From NCBI GenBank assembly GCA_964443135.1, contig CAYUBQ010000069.1:1-21930 (forward strand): a stretch of DNA of 21,930 nucleotides, read 5' to 3'. The stretch is from JAIPEI01 sp964443135 (GTDB lineage Bacteria > Desulfobacterota > DSM-4660 > Desulfatiglandales > HGW-15). The notes under the pieces are model-generated. The model made no database searches. It was not told where the DNA came from and saw nothing but the letters and a program-made list of their open reading frames with translations. The first letter of the stretch is position 1, and every line of letters starts with the position of its first letter. This document shows, piece by piece, positions 1 to 8,361 of the stretch. The position numbers and the translations under genes were made by a program.

Positions 1-68
1 CGCCGCACGACACGTGCCGCAGCCCGACGCCGAGATTGAAGAAAAGGGCCGCGTTTTGCCGGAAACGA
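1..68. other. Left edge, no assignable gene
   Basis: Sixty-eight bases lie beyond the metG stop codon. On the minus strand they can be read without a stop in more than one frame, so they may hold the beginning of a further gene of the metG operon, but there is too little sequence to name anything. I see no clear terminator hairpin with a T-tract. Confidence 0.3.
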
Positions 69-2024
69 TCAGCGGATGCGGCTCCCTGGCTGAGCCCTCT
101 CGTCCGGCTTCAGGAGGTGGACCCCCGTCTCGTCCTCCGCCGCGAGCACCATCCCCTGGGACTCCACGCCCATGAGCTTGGCCGGCTCCAGGTTGGCGAG
201 GAGGACCACCTGCCGTCCCACGAGCTCGGACTCCCGGTACTGGCCCTTGATCCCCGCCACCACGGTTCGCTCCTCACCGATGTCCACGGTGAGCTTGATC
301 AGCTTCCTGGACTCCGGGATGTCCTCCGCCTGGACCACGGTGCCCACGCGGAGGTCGAGCCCCTGGAACTCCTGAAAGGTGATCCGGCTTGCCTTGTCCT
401 GCACGTTCGACTCCTTCGAGGCGGCCGGCTTCTCCGGGGCCTTCGCTCTCCCGGGTTTCTCCTTCGCCGCCCCTTTGGTCCCGGCCTTGGCACCGCCCAT
501 CTCCACCCTGGGGAAGAGCTGTGCGGCCTTGCCGAAGCCGGAGCTTCCACCGGCCCCTCCCCAGCCCCTCAGGGTGTCCAGCGTGAGACCGCGGCCCCGG
601 GGCTCCATGCCGAGCAGGCCCTGCATGGTCTCGGCCGTCTCCGGCAGAAAAGGCCAGAGCAGCCCGGCCACGATCCGCAGGGGCTCGATCAGGTGGTGCA
701 TCACCGTGGCCAGCCGGTCCCGGTCCGACTTGGCCAGCACCCAGGGCGCGGTGCTGTCGATGTACTTGTTGAGCCGGCCGATCACGTCCCAGACCGCCAT
801 CAGGGCCTTGTGAAACCCCAGGGACTCCATGTGGGCGGCGTAGGCGTCGATCAGCTCCAGGGCGCTCCTTCGGAGCGCTTCGTCCTCCGGGAGGATCTCC
901 CCGGGCGCGGGCAGATCCCCCTTGAAGTACTTCCCCACCATGGTGAGGGTCCGGCTCACCAGGTTGCCCAGATCGTTGGCCAGGTCGGCGTTCAACCGTC
1001 CCACCAGGGCCTCCTCGCTGAACTCGGAGTCCAGGCCGAACACCATCTCCCGCAGGAGAAAGTAGCGGAAAGCGTCCAGCCCGTAGACGTCCACCAGGTC
1101 CAGGGGACGCACCACGTTTCCCAGGCTCTTGGACATCTTGCCGGCGCTCACCTGCCACCAGCCGTGCACGTTCAGATGGCGGTAGGGCTCGATCCCGGCG
1201 GCCTTCAGCATGCAGGGCCAGTAGATGCCGTGCGGCTTGAGGATGTCCTTGGCGATGAAGTGCTGCGCCGCGGGCCAGAACCGCTCGAAGAGGTCCCCGT
1301 CCGGGTACCCCAGGGCGGAGACGTAGTTGATGAGCGCGTCGAACCAGACGTAGGTCACGTAGTCCTCGTCGAAGGGAAGCGTGATTCCCCAGGTCAGACG
1401 GGACTTGGGCCGGGAGATGCAGAGGTCCTCCAGCGGCTCCTTCAGGAAGGAGAGGATCTCGTTTCGGTACCGCTCCGGCCGGATGAAATCGGGATGATTC
1501 CGGATGTGGTCGATGAGCCAGTCCTGGTACCGGCTCATCCGAAAGAAGTAGTTCGCCTCCCGGATCTCCTCGGGGGCCGTCCGGTGGTCCGGGCAGTTGC
1601 CGTCCACGAGCTCGCGCTCGTTGTAGAACCGCTCGCACCCGAAGCAGTACAGGCCGGTGTACTCGCTGAAGTAGATGTCGCCCTTCTCGTTGACCGCGTC
1701 GAGGATCCTCCGCACACAGTCCATGTGCTCGGGGTCCGTGGTGCGAATGAACCGGTCGTTGCCGATGTTCAGCCTGGGCCACAGGGCGCGGAACAGCCCG
1801 CTGATCTCGTCCACGTAGGCCTTGGGGGACTTGCCGGCCTTTTCCGCGGCCGTCACGATCTTGTCGCCGTGCTCGTCCGTCCCCGTGAGAAAGAAGGTGT
1901 CGCGGCCCGCGATCCGGTTGTAGCGGCTCACGACGTCCGCCACGATGGTGGTGTAGGCGTGCCCGATGTGGGGCTCGGCGTTCACGTAGTAGATGGGTGT
2001 GGTGACGTAGAAACGGTCGCTCAA
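69..2024 (-). CDS. metG: Methionine--tRNA ligase with C-terminal tRNA-binding domain
   Basis: Charges tRNA-Met with methionine in the cytoplasm. The 651-residue product has the class I signature HIGH at residues 19-22 near the N terminus, a zinc-knuckle region (YCFGC, then CPDH about 20 residues on) in the connecting domain, and KMSKS at 296-300. The last about 100 residues (from about 545, containing DLRVGTV and VVAGIKGQY) form the EMAPII/Trbp111-type OB-fold tRNA-binding domain, preceded by a Lys/Ala/Pro-rich linker. This is the usual length for the long dimeric bacterial form. The start is TTG at 2024, whose bases overlap the TGA stop of the upstream PSP1 gene (TTGA); an AGAGG ribosome site lies about 8 bases upstream. 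The overlap implies translational coupling. It is the last recognisable gene of the tmk-holB-ricT-metG operon. Confidence 0.97.
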   Translation of the reverse strand: MSDRFYVTTPIYYVNAEPHIGHAYTTIVADVVSRYNRIAGRDTFFLTGTDEHGDKIVTAAEKAGKSPKAYVDEISGLFRALWPRLNIGNDRFIRTTDPEHMDCVRRILDAVNEKGDIYFSEYTGLYCFGCERFYNERELVDGNCPDHRTAPEEIREANYFFRMSRYQDWLIDHIRNHPDFIRPERYRNEILSFLKEPLEDLCISRPKSRLTWGITLPFDEDYVTYVWFDALINYVSALGYPDGDLFERFWPAAQHFIAKDILKPHGIYWPCMLKAAGIEPYRHLNVHGWWQVSAGKMSKSLGNVVRPLDLVDVYGLDAFRYFLLREMVFGLDSEFSEEALVGRLNADLANDLGNLVSRTLTMVGKYFKGDLPAPGEILPEDEALRRSALELIDAYAAHMESLGFHKALMAVWDVIGRLNKYIDSTAPWVLAKSDRDRLATVMHHLIEPLRIVAGLLWPFLPETAETMQGLLGMEPRGRGLTLDTLRGWGGAGGSSGFGKAAQLFPRVEMGGAKAGTKGAAKEKPGRAKAPEKPAASKESNVQDKASRITFQEFQGLDLRVGTVVQAEDIPESRKLIKLTVDIGEERTVVAGIKGQYRESELVGRQVVLLANLEPAKLMGVESQGMVLAAEDETGVHLLKPDERAQPGSRIR

Positions 2025-2857
2025 TGTTTGCCTCTTTCCCTGGGTCGCCCCTTGGGCTTGCGGGGTTTCACCACGTCGTCCGTCGAGATCTCGACCTCTT
2101 CCCCGGAGTCCAGGACCACCGTCAGCACCTGCTTCAAGAGGTTCTGACGAATGACCTTGCCTTCCCCCCGGGATGTCTTCACCCGCTTGCCGACCCTGGG
2201 GACGTTCCTTCCGGCCTCCTCGTAGTAGCCGTACTCATAGGTCAGGCAGCACATGAGCCGGCCGCACATGCCGGAGATCTTGGAAGGGTTCAGGGACAGG
2301 TTCTGCTCCTTGGCCATCTTGATGGAAACGGGCGAGAAGGTCTGGAGAAACGACGAGCAGCAGAGCTGCCGGCCGCAGCTGCCGAGCCCCCCGAACATCT
2401 TGGCCTCGTGCCGGACCCCGATCTGTCGCATCTCGATCCGCGTGCGGAACCGGCGTACCAGATCCTTGACCAGCTCCCGGAAGTCCACCCTTCCGTCGGC
2501 GGTGAAGTAGACCATGATCTTCCCGCCGTCGAACAGACGATCCACGGCCACCAGACACATGCGGATGGACCGGGCCTCGATGCGCTCCTGGCAGTACCGG
2601 TAGACCTCTTCCTCCAGCTCGCGCTTCTTGTGGAACTTCTCCAGGTCCTTCTCGTTGGCCAGGCGGTGCACTTTGCGGAGGGGTCGCGCGGGCAGCTTCT
2701 CCCCGTGCGGCCTGGGCCGGGTGCACACCTTGCCCAGGGTGGAGCCGTTGTCCGTCTCCACGAGCACGTGATCCCCCTTGTGGAGGACGAAGTGGCCGGC
2801 GTCGAAGTCGTAGACGCGGCCGTGCTTCTCGAATTGGATCCCGACGATCTTGCCCAC
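2021..2857 (-). CDS. ricT: PSP1-domain protein, RicT/YaaT-like
   Basis: About 278 residues if started at the GTG at 2857 (VGKIVGIQFEKHGRVYDF); the open frame continues upstream into holB in another frame, but that extension is low-complexity and overlaps a certain gene. The central PSP1 region carries the paired cysteine clusters CGRQLCC and CGRLMCC, which in Bacillus RicT take part in an Fe-S-binding complex that affects RNase Y-dependent mRNA maturation. That role is known for the family; here only homology is seen. The C terminus has a KOW/SH3-like piece (VGKRVKTSRGEGKVIRQ) and a very basic tail. A purine stretch GAGAGA lies about 7 bases before the GTG. It sits between holB and metG, an arrangement common in deltaproteobacteria and Firmicutes. 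Gene symbol by family resemblance only. Confidence 0.85.
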   Translation of the reverse strand: MGKIVGIQFEKHGRVYDFDAGHFVLHKGDHVLVETDNGSTLGKVCTRPRPHGEKLPARPLRKVHRLANEKDLEKFHKKRELEEEVYRYCQERIEARSIRMCLVAVDRLFDGGKIMVYFTADGRVDFRELVKDLVRRFRTRIEMRQIGVRHEAKMFGGLGSCGRQLCCSSFLQTFSPVSIKMAKEQNLSLNPSKISGMCGRLMCCLTYEYGYYEEAGRNVPRVGKRVKTSRGEGKVIRQNLLKQVLTVVLDSGEEVEISTDDVVKPRKPKGRPRERGKH

Positions 2858-2880
2858 TGCACGGTCTCTCGAAAAGCGCT

Positions 2881-2906
2881 CCGGACGACCCGAACGGCTC
2901 GTCCGG
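2881..2906 (-). other. Intergenic hairpin between holB and ricT-like gene
   Basis: CCGGACGA and TCGTCCGG form a perfect 8-bp stem around a 10-base loop inside the 59-base gap. On the transcribed (minus) strand it is followed by AGCGCTTTTC, a poor T-tract, so it is more likely an attenuating or mRNA-processing hairpin than a full intrinsic terminator. Confidence 0.5.
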
Positions 2907-2916
2907 AAACGCGTTC

Positions 2917-3987
2917 TCAGCTCGTTCTCCGCTCCGCCACCCTTTTGAGCGAGAGCAGGGTGGTTTCCATCATGAGGTCCAGGTTCCGGGAACGGCTGAG
3001 GTCCCGCTGGGCCCGGTCCAGGATCATCATGCTCTCCACCAGGCCGTCGATTGTATAGGATCGGGACGCCGTTTTCAATGTCCCGTCCTCGCCCCCGAGA
3101 ACGAGCAGGTCCCCGGGGCCCCGGCACTCGAGAACCATCATGTCCCGAAAGCAGGTCTTCCAGAGGGCCAGCACGCCCTTCAGCCCCCCCTCGTCCTCGT
3201 CGCCCGCCCCCCGCTTTCTCTCCTCCCGGGCGTACTGAACCGCCGTACCCAGGATCTCCGAAGGGGACCGCCTGCGAAGCTCGGCGATCACCTGCATGTG
3301 GGACTGCATGCGGTCCACGAGCTCGCTGCTGCGGGCCATGCCCAGGGCCCGGCCCACGCTGCCTTCGGAGAGCCGTGCCAGCACCGCCGCCGTTTCCCCG
3401 GGAACGTCGTGCTCGCGTTCGAGCCAGGCGGAGAGGGTGTCCGCCGGAACCGGTCGAAACGGCACGGTCTGGCACCGGGACAGGATCGTCGGCAGCAAAT
3501 CCTTCTTTTCGAGGGTCTCCAGGACGAGGATGTTGCCGGGCGGCGGCTCCTCCAGGGTCTTGAGGAACGCGTTCGCCGCCTCCACGGTCATGGTCTCGGC
3601 CCGCTCCACGATGCTCACCCGGGTCCGGGACGCAACGGTCTTGAGCCCGATCCGTCTTGCGAGCTCGCGAACCTGCTCGATCTTGATGACGCGACCGTCC
3701 GGACGCAGGATCTCGAGATCCGGAAGGTTGCCGCCGTCCATCCGCCTGCACGGCACGCATTTCCCGCAACCCTCGCCGTCCCGGGGGGCCGCGCAGTTCA
3801 GCGTCCGCGTGAAGGCGAGCGCGGCCGTGGTCTTGCCGACGCCGGCGATCCCGGTGAACAGATAGGCGTGGGGAATCTTGTCCCCGGCCAGGGCTCGCTT
3901 GAGGAAATCCACCGCGGCCTCCTGGCCGATGATCTCCGAGAACCCCTTGATCCGCTCCCGCCCGCTTTCGTTCGTCTTCTGCTCCAT
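2917..3987 (-). CDS. holB: DNA polymerase III delta' subunit
   Basis: Clamp-loader subunit that helps load the sliding clamp at the replication fork. The 356-residue product has an AAA+ Walker A at residues 46-53 (GIAGVGKT), a four-cysteine zinc module (C65, C74, C77, C80), a degenerate Walker B region (VSIVERAETM), and the SRC motif (ILSRCQTV) characteristic of delta' and gamma/tau clamp-loader proteins, where the Arg finger lies. The N terminus FSEIIGQEAAVDFLKRAL is typical of the family. ATG at 3987 follows an AGGA site. It lies 37 bases downstream of tmk, the conserved tmk-holB pairing. DnaX is a possible alternative by domain, but the short length and the degenerate Walker B favour delta'. 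Confidence 0.93.
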   Translation of the reverse strand: MEQKTNESGRERIKGFSEIIGQEAAVDFLKRALAGDKIPHAYLFTGIAGVGKTTAALAFTRTLNCAAPRDGEGCGKCVPCRRMDGGNLPDLEILRPDGRVIKIEQVRELARRIGLKTVASRTRVSIVERAETMTVEAANAFLKTLEEPPPGNILVLETLEKKDLLPTILSRCQTVPFRPVPADTLSAWLEREHDVPGETAAVLARLSEGSVGRALGMARSSELVDRMQSHMQVIAELRRRSPSEILGTAVQYAREERKRGAGDEDEGGLKGVLALWKTCFRDMMVLECRGPGDLLVLGGEDGTLKTASRSYTIDGLVESMMILDRAQRDLSRSRNLDLMMETTLLSLKRVAERRTS

Positions 3988-4024
3988 GGCGTCCTGCTTC
4001 TTCCGGGCCGGACGGCCCGCCGTC

Positions 4025-4660
4025 TCACGATCCGGCCAGCAGGGGCTCGACGAACCGCAGGACGTCCGACTCGACCTCGTCCGGGCCCCGGCCGGCGTCG
4101 ATGACCACGAAGCGCTCCGGCTCGTTCCGGGCGATCTCCAGGTAGCCCTCCCGAACGGCGCGGTGAAATGCCGAGGCCTCCCGTTCGAACCGATCCTGCC
4201 CCGCGTCGGACCGGGAACGGTCCCGCTGAAACGCCCGTCTCAGCCCCTCCTCCACGGGGCAGTCCAGGAGAAACGTCAGGTCGGGCTTCAGCCCTCCGGT
4301 CGCCGCCCGGTTCAGGACCCGGATCAGGGCCGGGTCCTGTCCGCGTGCCATCCCCTGGTAGACCACGGTGGCGTCGAAAAAACGGTCGCAGACCACCCAG
4401 TCGCCCCGCTCGAGGGCCGGGCGGACGACCCGGGCCACGTGCTGGGACCGGTCCGCCTCGTAGAGACAGAGCTCGGCCGTGGGCACCAGATCGCTGCTGC
4501 CGCGGTCCAGGAGGATACGGCGAATCTTCCCGCCGGCCGGCGTGGCCCCCGGCTCAAAGGTCAGGATCACCCGAACCCCTTTGGATTCCAGGGCCTTTCC
4601 AAGACGATCCACCTGTGTGGATTTGCCGCAGCCTTCCATGCCCTCGAAGGTGATGAACAC
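4025..4660 (-). CDS. tmk: Thymidylate kinase
   Basis: Phosphorylates dTMP to dTDP in the cytoplasm for DNA synthesis. The 211-residue product is full length, with a P-loop GMEGCGKST at residues 7-15, the FEPGATPAG substrate-loop motif, the CDRFFDATVVYQG segment carrying the DR(F/Y) motif, and an Arg-rich LID segment (RDRSRSDAGQDRFE). The start is GTG at 4660, giving the canonical MFITFEGMEG N terminus, with a GGAG site about 10 bases upstream. First gene of the operon leading through holB to metG. Confidence 0.95.
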   Translation of the reverse strand: MFITFEGMEGCGKSTQVDRLGKALESKGVRVILTFEPGATPAGGKIRRILLDRGSSDLVPTAELCLYEADRSQHVARVVRPALERGDWVVCDRFFDATVVYQGMARGQDPALIRVLNRAATGGLKPDLTFLLDCPVEEGLRRAFQRDRSRSDAGQDRFEREASAFHRAVREGYLEIARNEPERFVVIDAGRGPDEVESDVLRFVEPLLAGS

Positions 4661-4705
4661 GTCCCGATTCTCCGCGGCGCTCAGGAAACCGACGAAAAGG
4701 AGTAG

Positions 4706-4734
4706 ATCCTATTCGATCTCCCATGCGATATCAA
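4706..4734 (-). promoter_or_regulatory. Sigma-70-type promoter for tmk-holB-ricT-metG
   Basis: Read on the minus strand: TTGATA (4734-4729), 17-base spacer, TAGGAT (4711-4706). The predicted start near 4699 leaves about 40 bases of leader before the tmk GTG. Matches 5/6 and 4/6 to consensus with optimal spacing. Confidence 0.6.
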
Positions 4735-4797
4735 GGCGCAATCTCCGGCTCTTCGGCGGACGTTCAGGAATAAACGAACCGGCCCCCCTTTTTCCCA

Positions 4798-4825
4798 TTG
4801 ACAAGGCCGAAGAAAGGCTTACCAT
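4798..4825 (+). promoter_or_regulatory. Sigma-70-type promoter for the DksA-like gene
   Basis: TTGACA at 4798-4803 is a perfect -35; a 16-base spacer leads to TACCAT at 4820-4825 (4/6). Transcription would begin near 4832, about 77 bases before the start codon. It is divergent from the tmk operon promoter about 65 bases away. Confidence 0.6.
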
Positions 4826-4908
4826 TCACCCGCTTCGGCCCTGAATGCGGCTCAGCGTGCGCCGGAACGCGTTCCCGCTTCCGCAAAACACGACAAGGAG
4901 AGATGGAG

Positions 4909-5454
4909 ATGGAAACCGATCTTCGTTCGATGCTCATGGATGCCCTGCTGCTCCGCAGACACGAGCTGGAGTCGGCCCTGCAGCAGTCGAGGAGCTTCTG
5001 GCGCGACTCGAGCCCGGGCTCGGGAGAGGAGGACCCGGCGGACGAGCTGGACGATGCCCTCCAGGAAACCTCCATCCACAACCACTACAGCCTCGTGGAG
5101 AAGAAGGCCCGGGAGCTCCGCAAGATCGACGGCCTCCTCCGCCGGATGGCGAACGAGGGAGAGTTCGGCCTGTGCGAGGAGTGCGGGGAGCCCATCCCGG
5201 TCGAGCGGCTGACAATCCTCCCCGATGCCACCCACTGCGTTCCCTGCCAGTGCGACCTGGAGCGGCGGGACGGACTGCGCCTGTCCGGCGCCTGGGGCGC
5301 TCACGGCGTGCCCGAACGGCGCGCCCGGGACTGGGAAAACCCCGACGACGAGGAGACGGCCCTGCTCGACGCGCACATCGACACCCTGGACCCGCCGGAC
5401 CCCGACCGGTTCCGGAACGGCTCCCCCTACGAAGGCGAAACCCTGGACGGCTGA
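4909..5454 (+). CDS. DksA/TraR-family zinc-finger protein
   Basis: Probable RNA polymerase secondary-channel regulator of the DksA/TraR/YteA group. From the ATG at 4909 (AAGGAG 8 bases upstream; the ATG at 4903 is too close to it) the protein is 181 residues. Residues about 1-80 are predicted helical, forming a coiled-coil hairpin with an acidic turn (EEDPADELDDA). A C4 zinc finger follows with C89, C92, C110 and C113 (CEEC...CVPC) and the family segment GEPIPVERL. The remaining about 65 residues after the finger are an unusual, strongly acidic tail rich in Asp, Pro and Glu, longer than in DksA itself. It stands alone with its own promoter and is convergent with the next gene, 31 bases away. 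The family assignment is firm; whether it acts as DksA with ppGpp cannot be seen. Confidence 0.88.
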   Translation: METDLRSMLMDALLLRRHELESALQQSRSFWRDSSPGSGEEDPADELDDALQETSIHNHYSLVEKKARELRKIDGLLRRMANEGEFGLCEECGEPIPVERLTILPDATHCVPCQCDLERRDGLRLSGAWGAHGVPERRARDWENPDDEETALLDAHIDTLDPPDPDRFRNGSPYEGETLDG

Positions 5455-5485
5455 CAGATAGAATCCCCCGGCCGGACGGGGCGCC

Positions 5486-7057
5486 TCAGTCCCCGAATCC
5501 CCGGGCGCTCTCCCACGCCGCCACCGACGGGAAGAGGGATCGATCCGTGTGGGGGATGAACCGGGCCGCACTGAACAGGTTCATGAACTCCTGGTTCACG
5601 TTGAGCTCGATGTAGGTGATCCGGTCCCGGATCCGCTCGATCCTCTCCAGGGCCTCCGTCTCCAGGAGGGCCCGGGTGGCCCCCTCCAGAGAGGTGTTCC
5701 CCAGGGAGACGTACCGCTCCAGCGGGAGGTCCGGTATCATGCCCAGGGTCACCGCCGACTTCGGGTCGATGTAGGACCCGAAGGTCCCGGCCACGAAAAA
5801 ACGCTCCAGGTCCTGCATGGAGAGGCCGACCATGGCCGTCACGGTGGTCAGGATCGTGTACATGGCGGCCTTGGACCGCATCAGGGCGTCCACGTCCGGC
5901 TGGCTCAGGGTGAGGGGCCTGCCCGTGCCCGACTCCGGGGCCGGCACGACCTCGAAGGTCGGGACGCCCTCCTCCTCCCTCAACCGGGGACCGCAGGCGC
6001 CGGGCACGAACTTGCCCCGCATGTCGACCATCCCGGCCAGGAACAGCCGGCTCACCAGGTCGATCAGCCCGGATCCGCAGATGCCGACGGGCGGCCGGCC
6101 ACCGATGGTGTGCACCTCGAGCCTGCCGCTGTCGGGCCTCCACGTCACGCGATCGATCACCCCGGGCGCGGCCATCATGCCCATCCGAGCCACACCTCCC
6201 TCCAGCGCCGGGCCGGCCGCACCTGCGCAGGCCATGAGCCACTCCCGGTTGCCCAGAGCGACCTCGGCGTTGGTGCCCACGTCCACCAGGATGGCCGTGG
6301 ACTCGGACCGGTCCATGCCCGAGGCGAGGATCCCGGCGATCAGGTCGCCCCCGAAGTAGCTCCCCACGTTGGGAAAGACCAGCACGGGTGCCTGCTCCCG
6401 GATCCCGAGACCCACCTCGAAGGCCCTGAGGAGACCCGGCCGGTTCACGGCGGGGATGTAGGGCTCGCGGCAGATCCAGAAGGGGTTCAGCCCGAGCAGG
6501 AAGTGGGTCATGGTGGTGTTGCCCGCCATGGAGGCCCCGTAAACCTCGTCCGCTGTGAAACCGTGCGCCTCGGCCATGCGCGCGATCTCCGCGTTGAGCC
6601 GGTCCAGCAGGACGCGTCGCAGGACCTCCAGGCCCCCCTCCCGTGACGCGAAATGGATGCGGGTGAGGATGTCCTCGCCGAACTCGCCCTGGGGGTTGAC
6701 GAATCCGGCCTCCTCCAGGGTCCCCCCTGCCTCGAGGTCCACCAGCCGCACCACCACCGTGGAGGTCCCCACGTCCACGGCCGCGCCGAGGAGGCCGCGC
6801 CTCCCCTCCCGGGGAAGCAGATCCAGGAGGCGCCACCCGCCCCCCTCCCTCGCCGCCACGCCCTTCACGCGATACCGGTGGTCCCTCAAGATGCCGGGAA
6901 CCCTCCTCATCAACGAGAGGTCCACCCGGACCGCCTCCCCGCCCAGCCGCCGTTCGATACCCCTGATCAACCTGTCCACGTCGGCCGTGTTGTCATCCAG
7001 GCTGGGGGCCTGGATCTCCGGTCTGCACGTTCGAATCCACCGCTGATCTCGTTCCAT
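5486..7057 (-). CDS. ASKHA-type corrinoid activation/regeneration protein, no ferredoxin domain
   Basis: Resembles RamA/RACE proteins (COG3894, DUF4445), ATPases that drive one-electron reduction of inactive cob(II)alamin in corrinoid methyltransferase systems. The 523-residue product has ASKHA phosphate motifs VDVGTSTVVVRLVDLE (from about 93) and ILVDVGTNAEVALG, an adenosine motif GICGSGLIDLV, and the family landmarks FVNPQGEFGEDILTRI, MAGNTTMTHFLLGL and AGTFGSYIDPKSAV. Typical members begin with a [2Fe-2S] ferredoxin domain of about 90-100 residues carrying a cysteine cluster; this protein starts directly in the middle domain and has no such cluster, so electrons must come from another protein if the role holds. 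ATG at 7057 follows GAGG closely. No corrinoid protein or methyltransferase lies nearby. Confidence 0.85.
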   Translation of the reverse strand: MERDQRWIRTCRPEIQAPSLDDNTADVDRLIRGIERRLGGEAVRVDLSLMRRVPGILRDHRYRVKGVAAREGGGWRLLDLLPREGRRGLLGAAVDVGTSTVVVRLVDLEAGGTLEEAGFVNPQGEFGEDILTRIHFASREGGLEVLRRVLLDRLNAEIARMAEAHGFTADEVYGASMAGNTTMTHFLLGLNPFWICREPYIPAVNRPGLLRAFEVGLGIREQAPVLVFPNVGSYFGGDLIAGILASGMDRSESTAILVDVGTNAEVALGNREWLMACAGAAGPALEGGVARMGMMAAPGVIDRVTWRPDSGRLEVHTIGGRPPVGICGSGLIDLVSRLFLAGMVDMRGKFVPGACGPRLREEEGVPTFEVVPAPESGTGRPLTLSQPDVDALMRSKAAMYTILTTVTAMVGLSMQDLERFFVAGTFGSYIDPKSAVTLGMIPDLPLERYVSLGNTSLEGATRALLETEALERIERIRDRITYIELNVNQEFMNLFSAARFIPHTDRSLFPSVAAWESARGFGD

Positions 7058-7524
7058 GATCCTCGGACCGTTTCCTTTCCGCTCGACGTTCGGCAGGGAC
7101 CTTCGAACACATACCCGATCCTCCCCGGCGGGGTCAACCGTCTTCGGACGCGGTGTCGCCCGTTTCCCGAACGCAACCCCTCACCGAGCGGAGGGCTCGG
7201 CCGGACCCGTCGCAGGGGACGGAGGAAACGGGGGATCCCGCCGATGCGGAAAAAAAGGTCGCAGGTTCTTGCGGGCGTGATGATTGTGGCGTACCATGGG
7301 ACCGATCGCGCTGCACGGACGACCCGACATCGAATCCTGATGGCGTCGTAGAAAGCCCTAAACCTTGAGATCTGCCCAAGGAATATCAACGGGTTATAGT
7401 GTTCCCAGCGGCGGATGAGCGGGTTTTTGCGAATCCGTCAATCCTCCGGCGGGGAAGCATCGCCGCTCCCGTGACGGGATGCGGCCGCTCACAGCCACAC
7501 GTGCCGCGAACCGAGCATTGAGCC
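7058..7524. other. 467-base divergent intergenic region
   Basis: Separates the divergent corrinoid activator and ABC transporter genes and must hold both promoters. On the minus strand, TTGACC (7137-7132), an 18-base gap and TATGTG (7113-7108) is a weak candidate for the activator gene. On the plus strand a lone TATAGT-like -10 near 7396 has no good -35, so an activator may be needed. The G+C is lower and homopolymer runs are more frequent around 7245-7410. I find no tRNA, riboswitch or CRISPR here. A 15-base string shared with the right-end repeat region lies at 7359-7373. Confidence 0.5.
7467..7479. promoter_or_regulatory. Small perfect palindrome upstream of ABC operon
   Basis: TCCCGT-G-ACGGGA is a perfect 6-bp inverted repeat around one base, 46 bases before the first permease start. 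It could be an operator or a minor hairpin in the leader; nothing else supports it. Confidence 0.25.
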
Positions 7525-8352
7525 ATGGACACACCGGAGCCTTCGGAACCACGACACCCGCCCCCCTCGAAACGCCCCGGCCCCTCCCGGCTGACGGACG
7601 CTGTCCTGTTCGGCATCGTCGTCCTCCTGCTGGCCGTGTTCATGGCCCGGGGTACGGAAAACCTGGGCTACAACTGGCAGTGGTACCGGGTGCCGCAGTA
7701 CCTGTTCACCCTGGACGACCGGGGGTTCGAGCCGGGTCCCCTCCTCGAGGGCCTGGGGGTGACCCTCGAGATCACGGGAATCAGCCTGGTCCTGGCCTTC
7801 GTGTTCGGTCTGACGGCCGCGCTGTTCCGCATCTCGGACTCTTTTGCGGCCCGGTGGATCGCCCGCGGCTACGTCGAGGCCGTCCGGAACACACCGCTCC
7901 TGGTTCAGCTCTTTTTCATCTACTTCGTGCTGGGCCCCATCCTGGACATCGACCGCATGACCTCGGCCGTGCTGGCACTGAGCCTGTTCGAAGGCGCCTA
8001 CGCCTCGGAGATCCTCCGGTCCGGCATCGAATCCGTGGAAAGGACCCAGTGGGAGGCGGCCTACAGCATCGGCCTCCACAAGCCGGGGGCCTTCCGCCTG
8101 GTCGTCTTCCCCCAGGCCCTCCGCCGGGTCCTCCCTCCCCTGACGAGCCAGGCCGTCTCGCTGCTCAAGGACTCCGCCCTGGTGAGCACCATCGCCGTCT
8201 TCGACCTCACCATGAGAGGCCGCGCCATCATCTCGGAGACCTACCTGACCTTCGAGCTGTGGTTCACCGTCGCCGCCATCTACCTGTCGATCGCCCTGAT
8301 CCTGTCCGCGTTCGTCTCGAAGCTCGAGAAACGGATGGAGGTGATGACCTGA
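7525..8352 (+). CDS. Polar amino acid ABC transporter permease (GlnP/HisM family)
   Basis: Inner-membrane permease of a polar amino acid uptake system. The 275-residue product has a Pro-rich N terminus, a first membrane span at about 25-41, a periplasmic piece rich in Tyr/Trp, then the five-helix BPD_transp_1 core. The family signature VRNTPLLVQLFFIYF and the EAA loop EAAYSIGLHKPGAFRLVVFP, which docks the ATPase, are present. The ATG at 7525 has only a weak ribosome site. It is the first gene of a permease/binding protein/permease set. The extra N-terminal span plus periplasmic segment (NLGYNWQWYRVPQYLF) recurs in the second permease, so the two are paralogous. The substrate cannot be deduced. 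Confidence 0.9.
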   Translation: MDTPEPSEPRHPPPSKRPGPSRLTDAVLFGIVVLLLAVFMARGTENLGYNWQWYRVPQYLFTLDDRGFEPGPLLEGLGVTLEITGISLVLAFVFGLTAALFRISDSFAARWIARGYVEAVRNTPLLVQLFFIYFVLGPILDIDRMTSAVLALSLFEGAYASEILRSGIESVERTQWEAAYSIGLHKPGAFRLVVFPQALRRVLPPLTSQAVSLLKDSALVSTIAVFDLTMRGRAIISETYLTFELWFTVAAIYLSIALILSAFVSKLEKRMEVMT

Positions 8353-8361
8353 CCCCCCGGG

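Noticed and set aside
36..2147. Long plus-strand frame opposite metG
   Set aside because: His/Val/Leu/Gly/Pro-rich shadow frame with no domain; metG is certain on the other strand.
2858..3769. Longer N terminus for the PSP1 protein
   Set aside because: The frame stays open but overlaps the whole of holB and reads as Arg/Gly/Pro-rich shadow sequence; the family homology begins at the GTG at 2857.
5455..5485. Bidirectional terminator between the DksA-like gene and the corrinoid activator
   Set aside because: Only a short CCCC/GGGG pairing around CGGCCGG, with no T-tract on either side.
7058..7524. Glycine or other riboswitch before the ABC operon
   Set aside because: No recognisable conserved core of a known class; only a small palindrome and a loose GCGGCG/CGCCGC pairing around 7411-7467.
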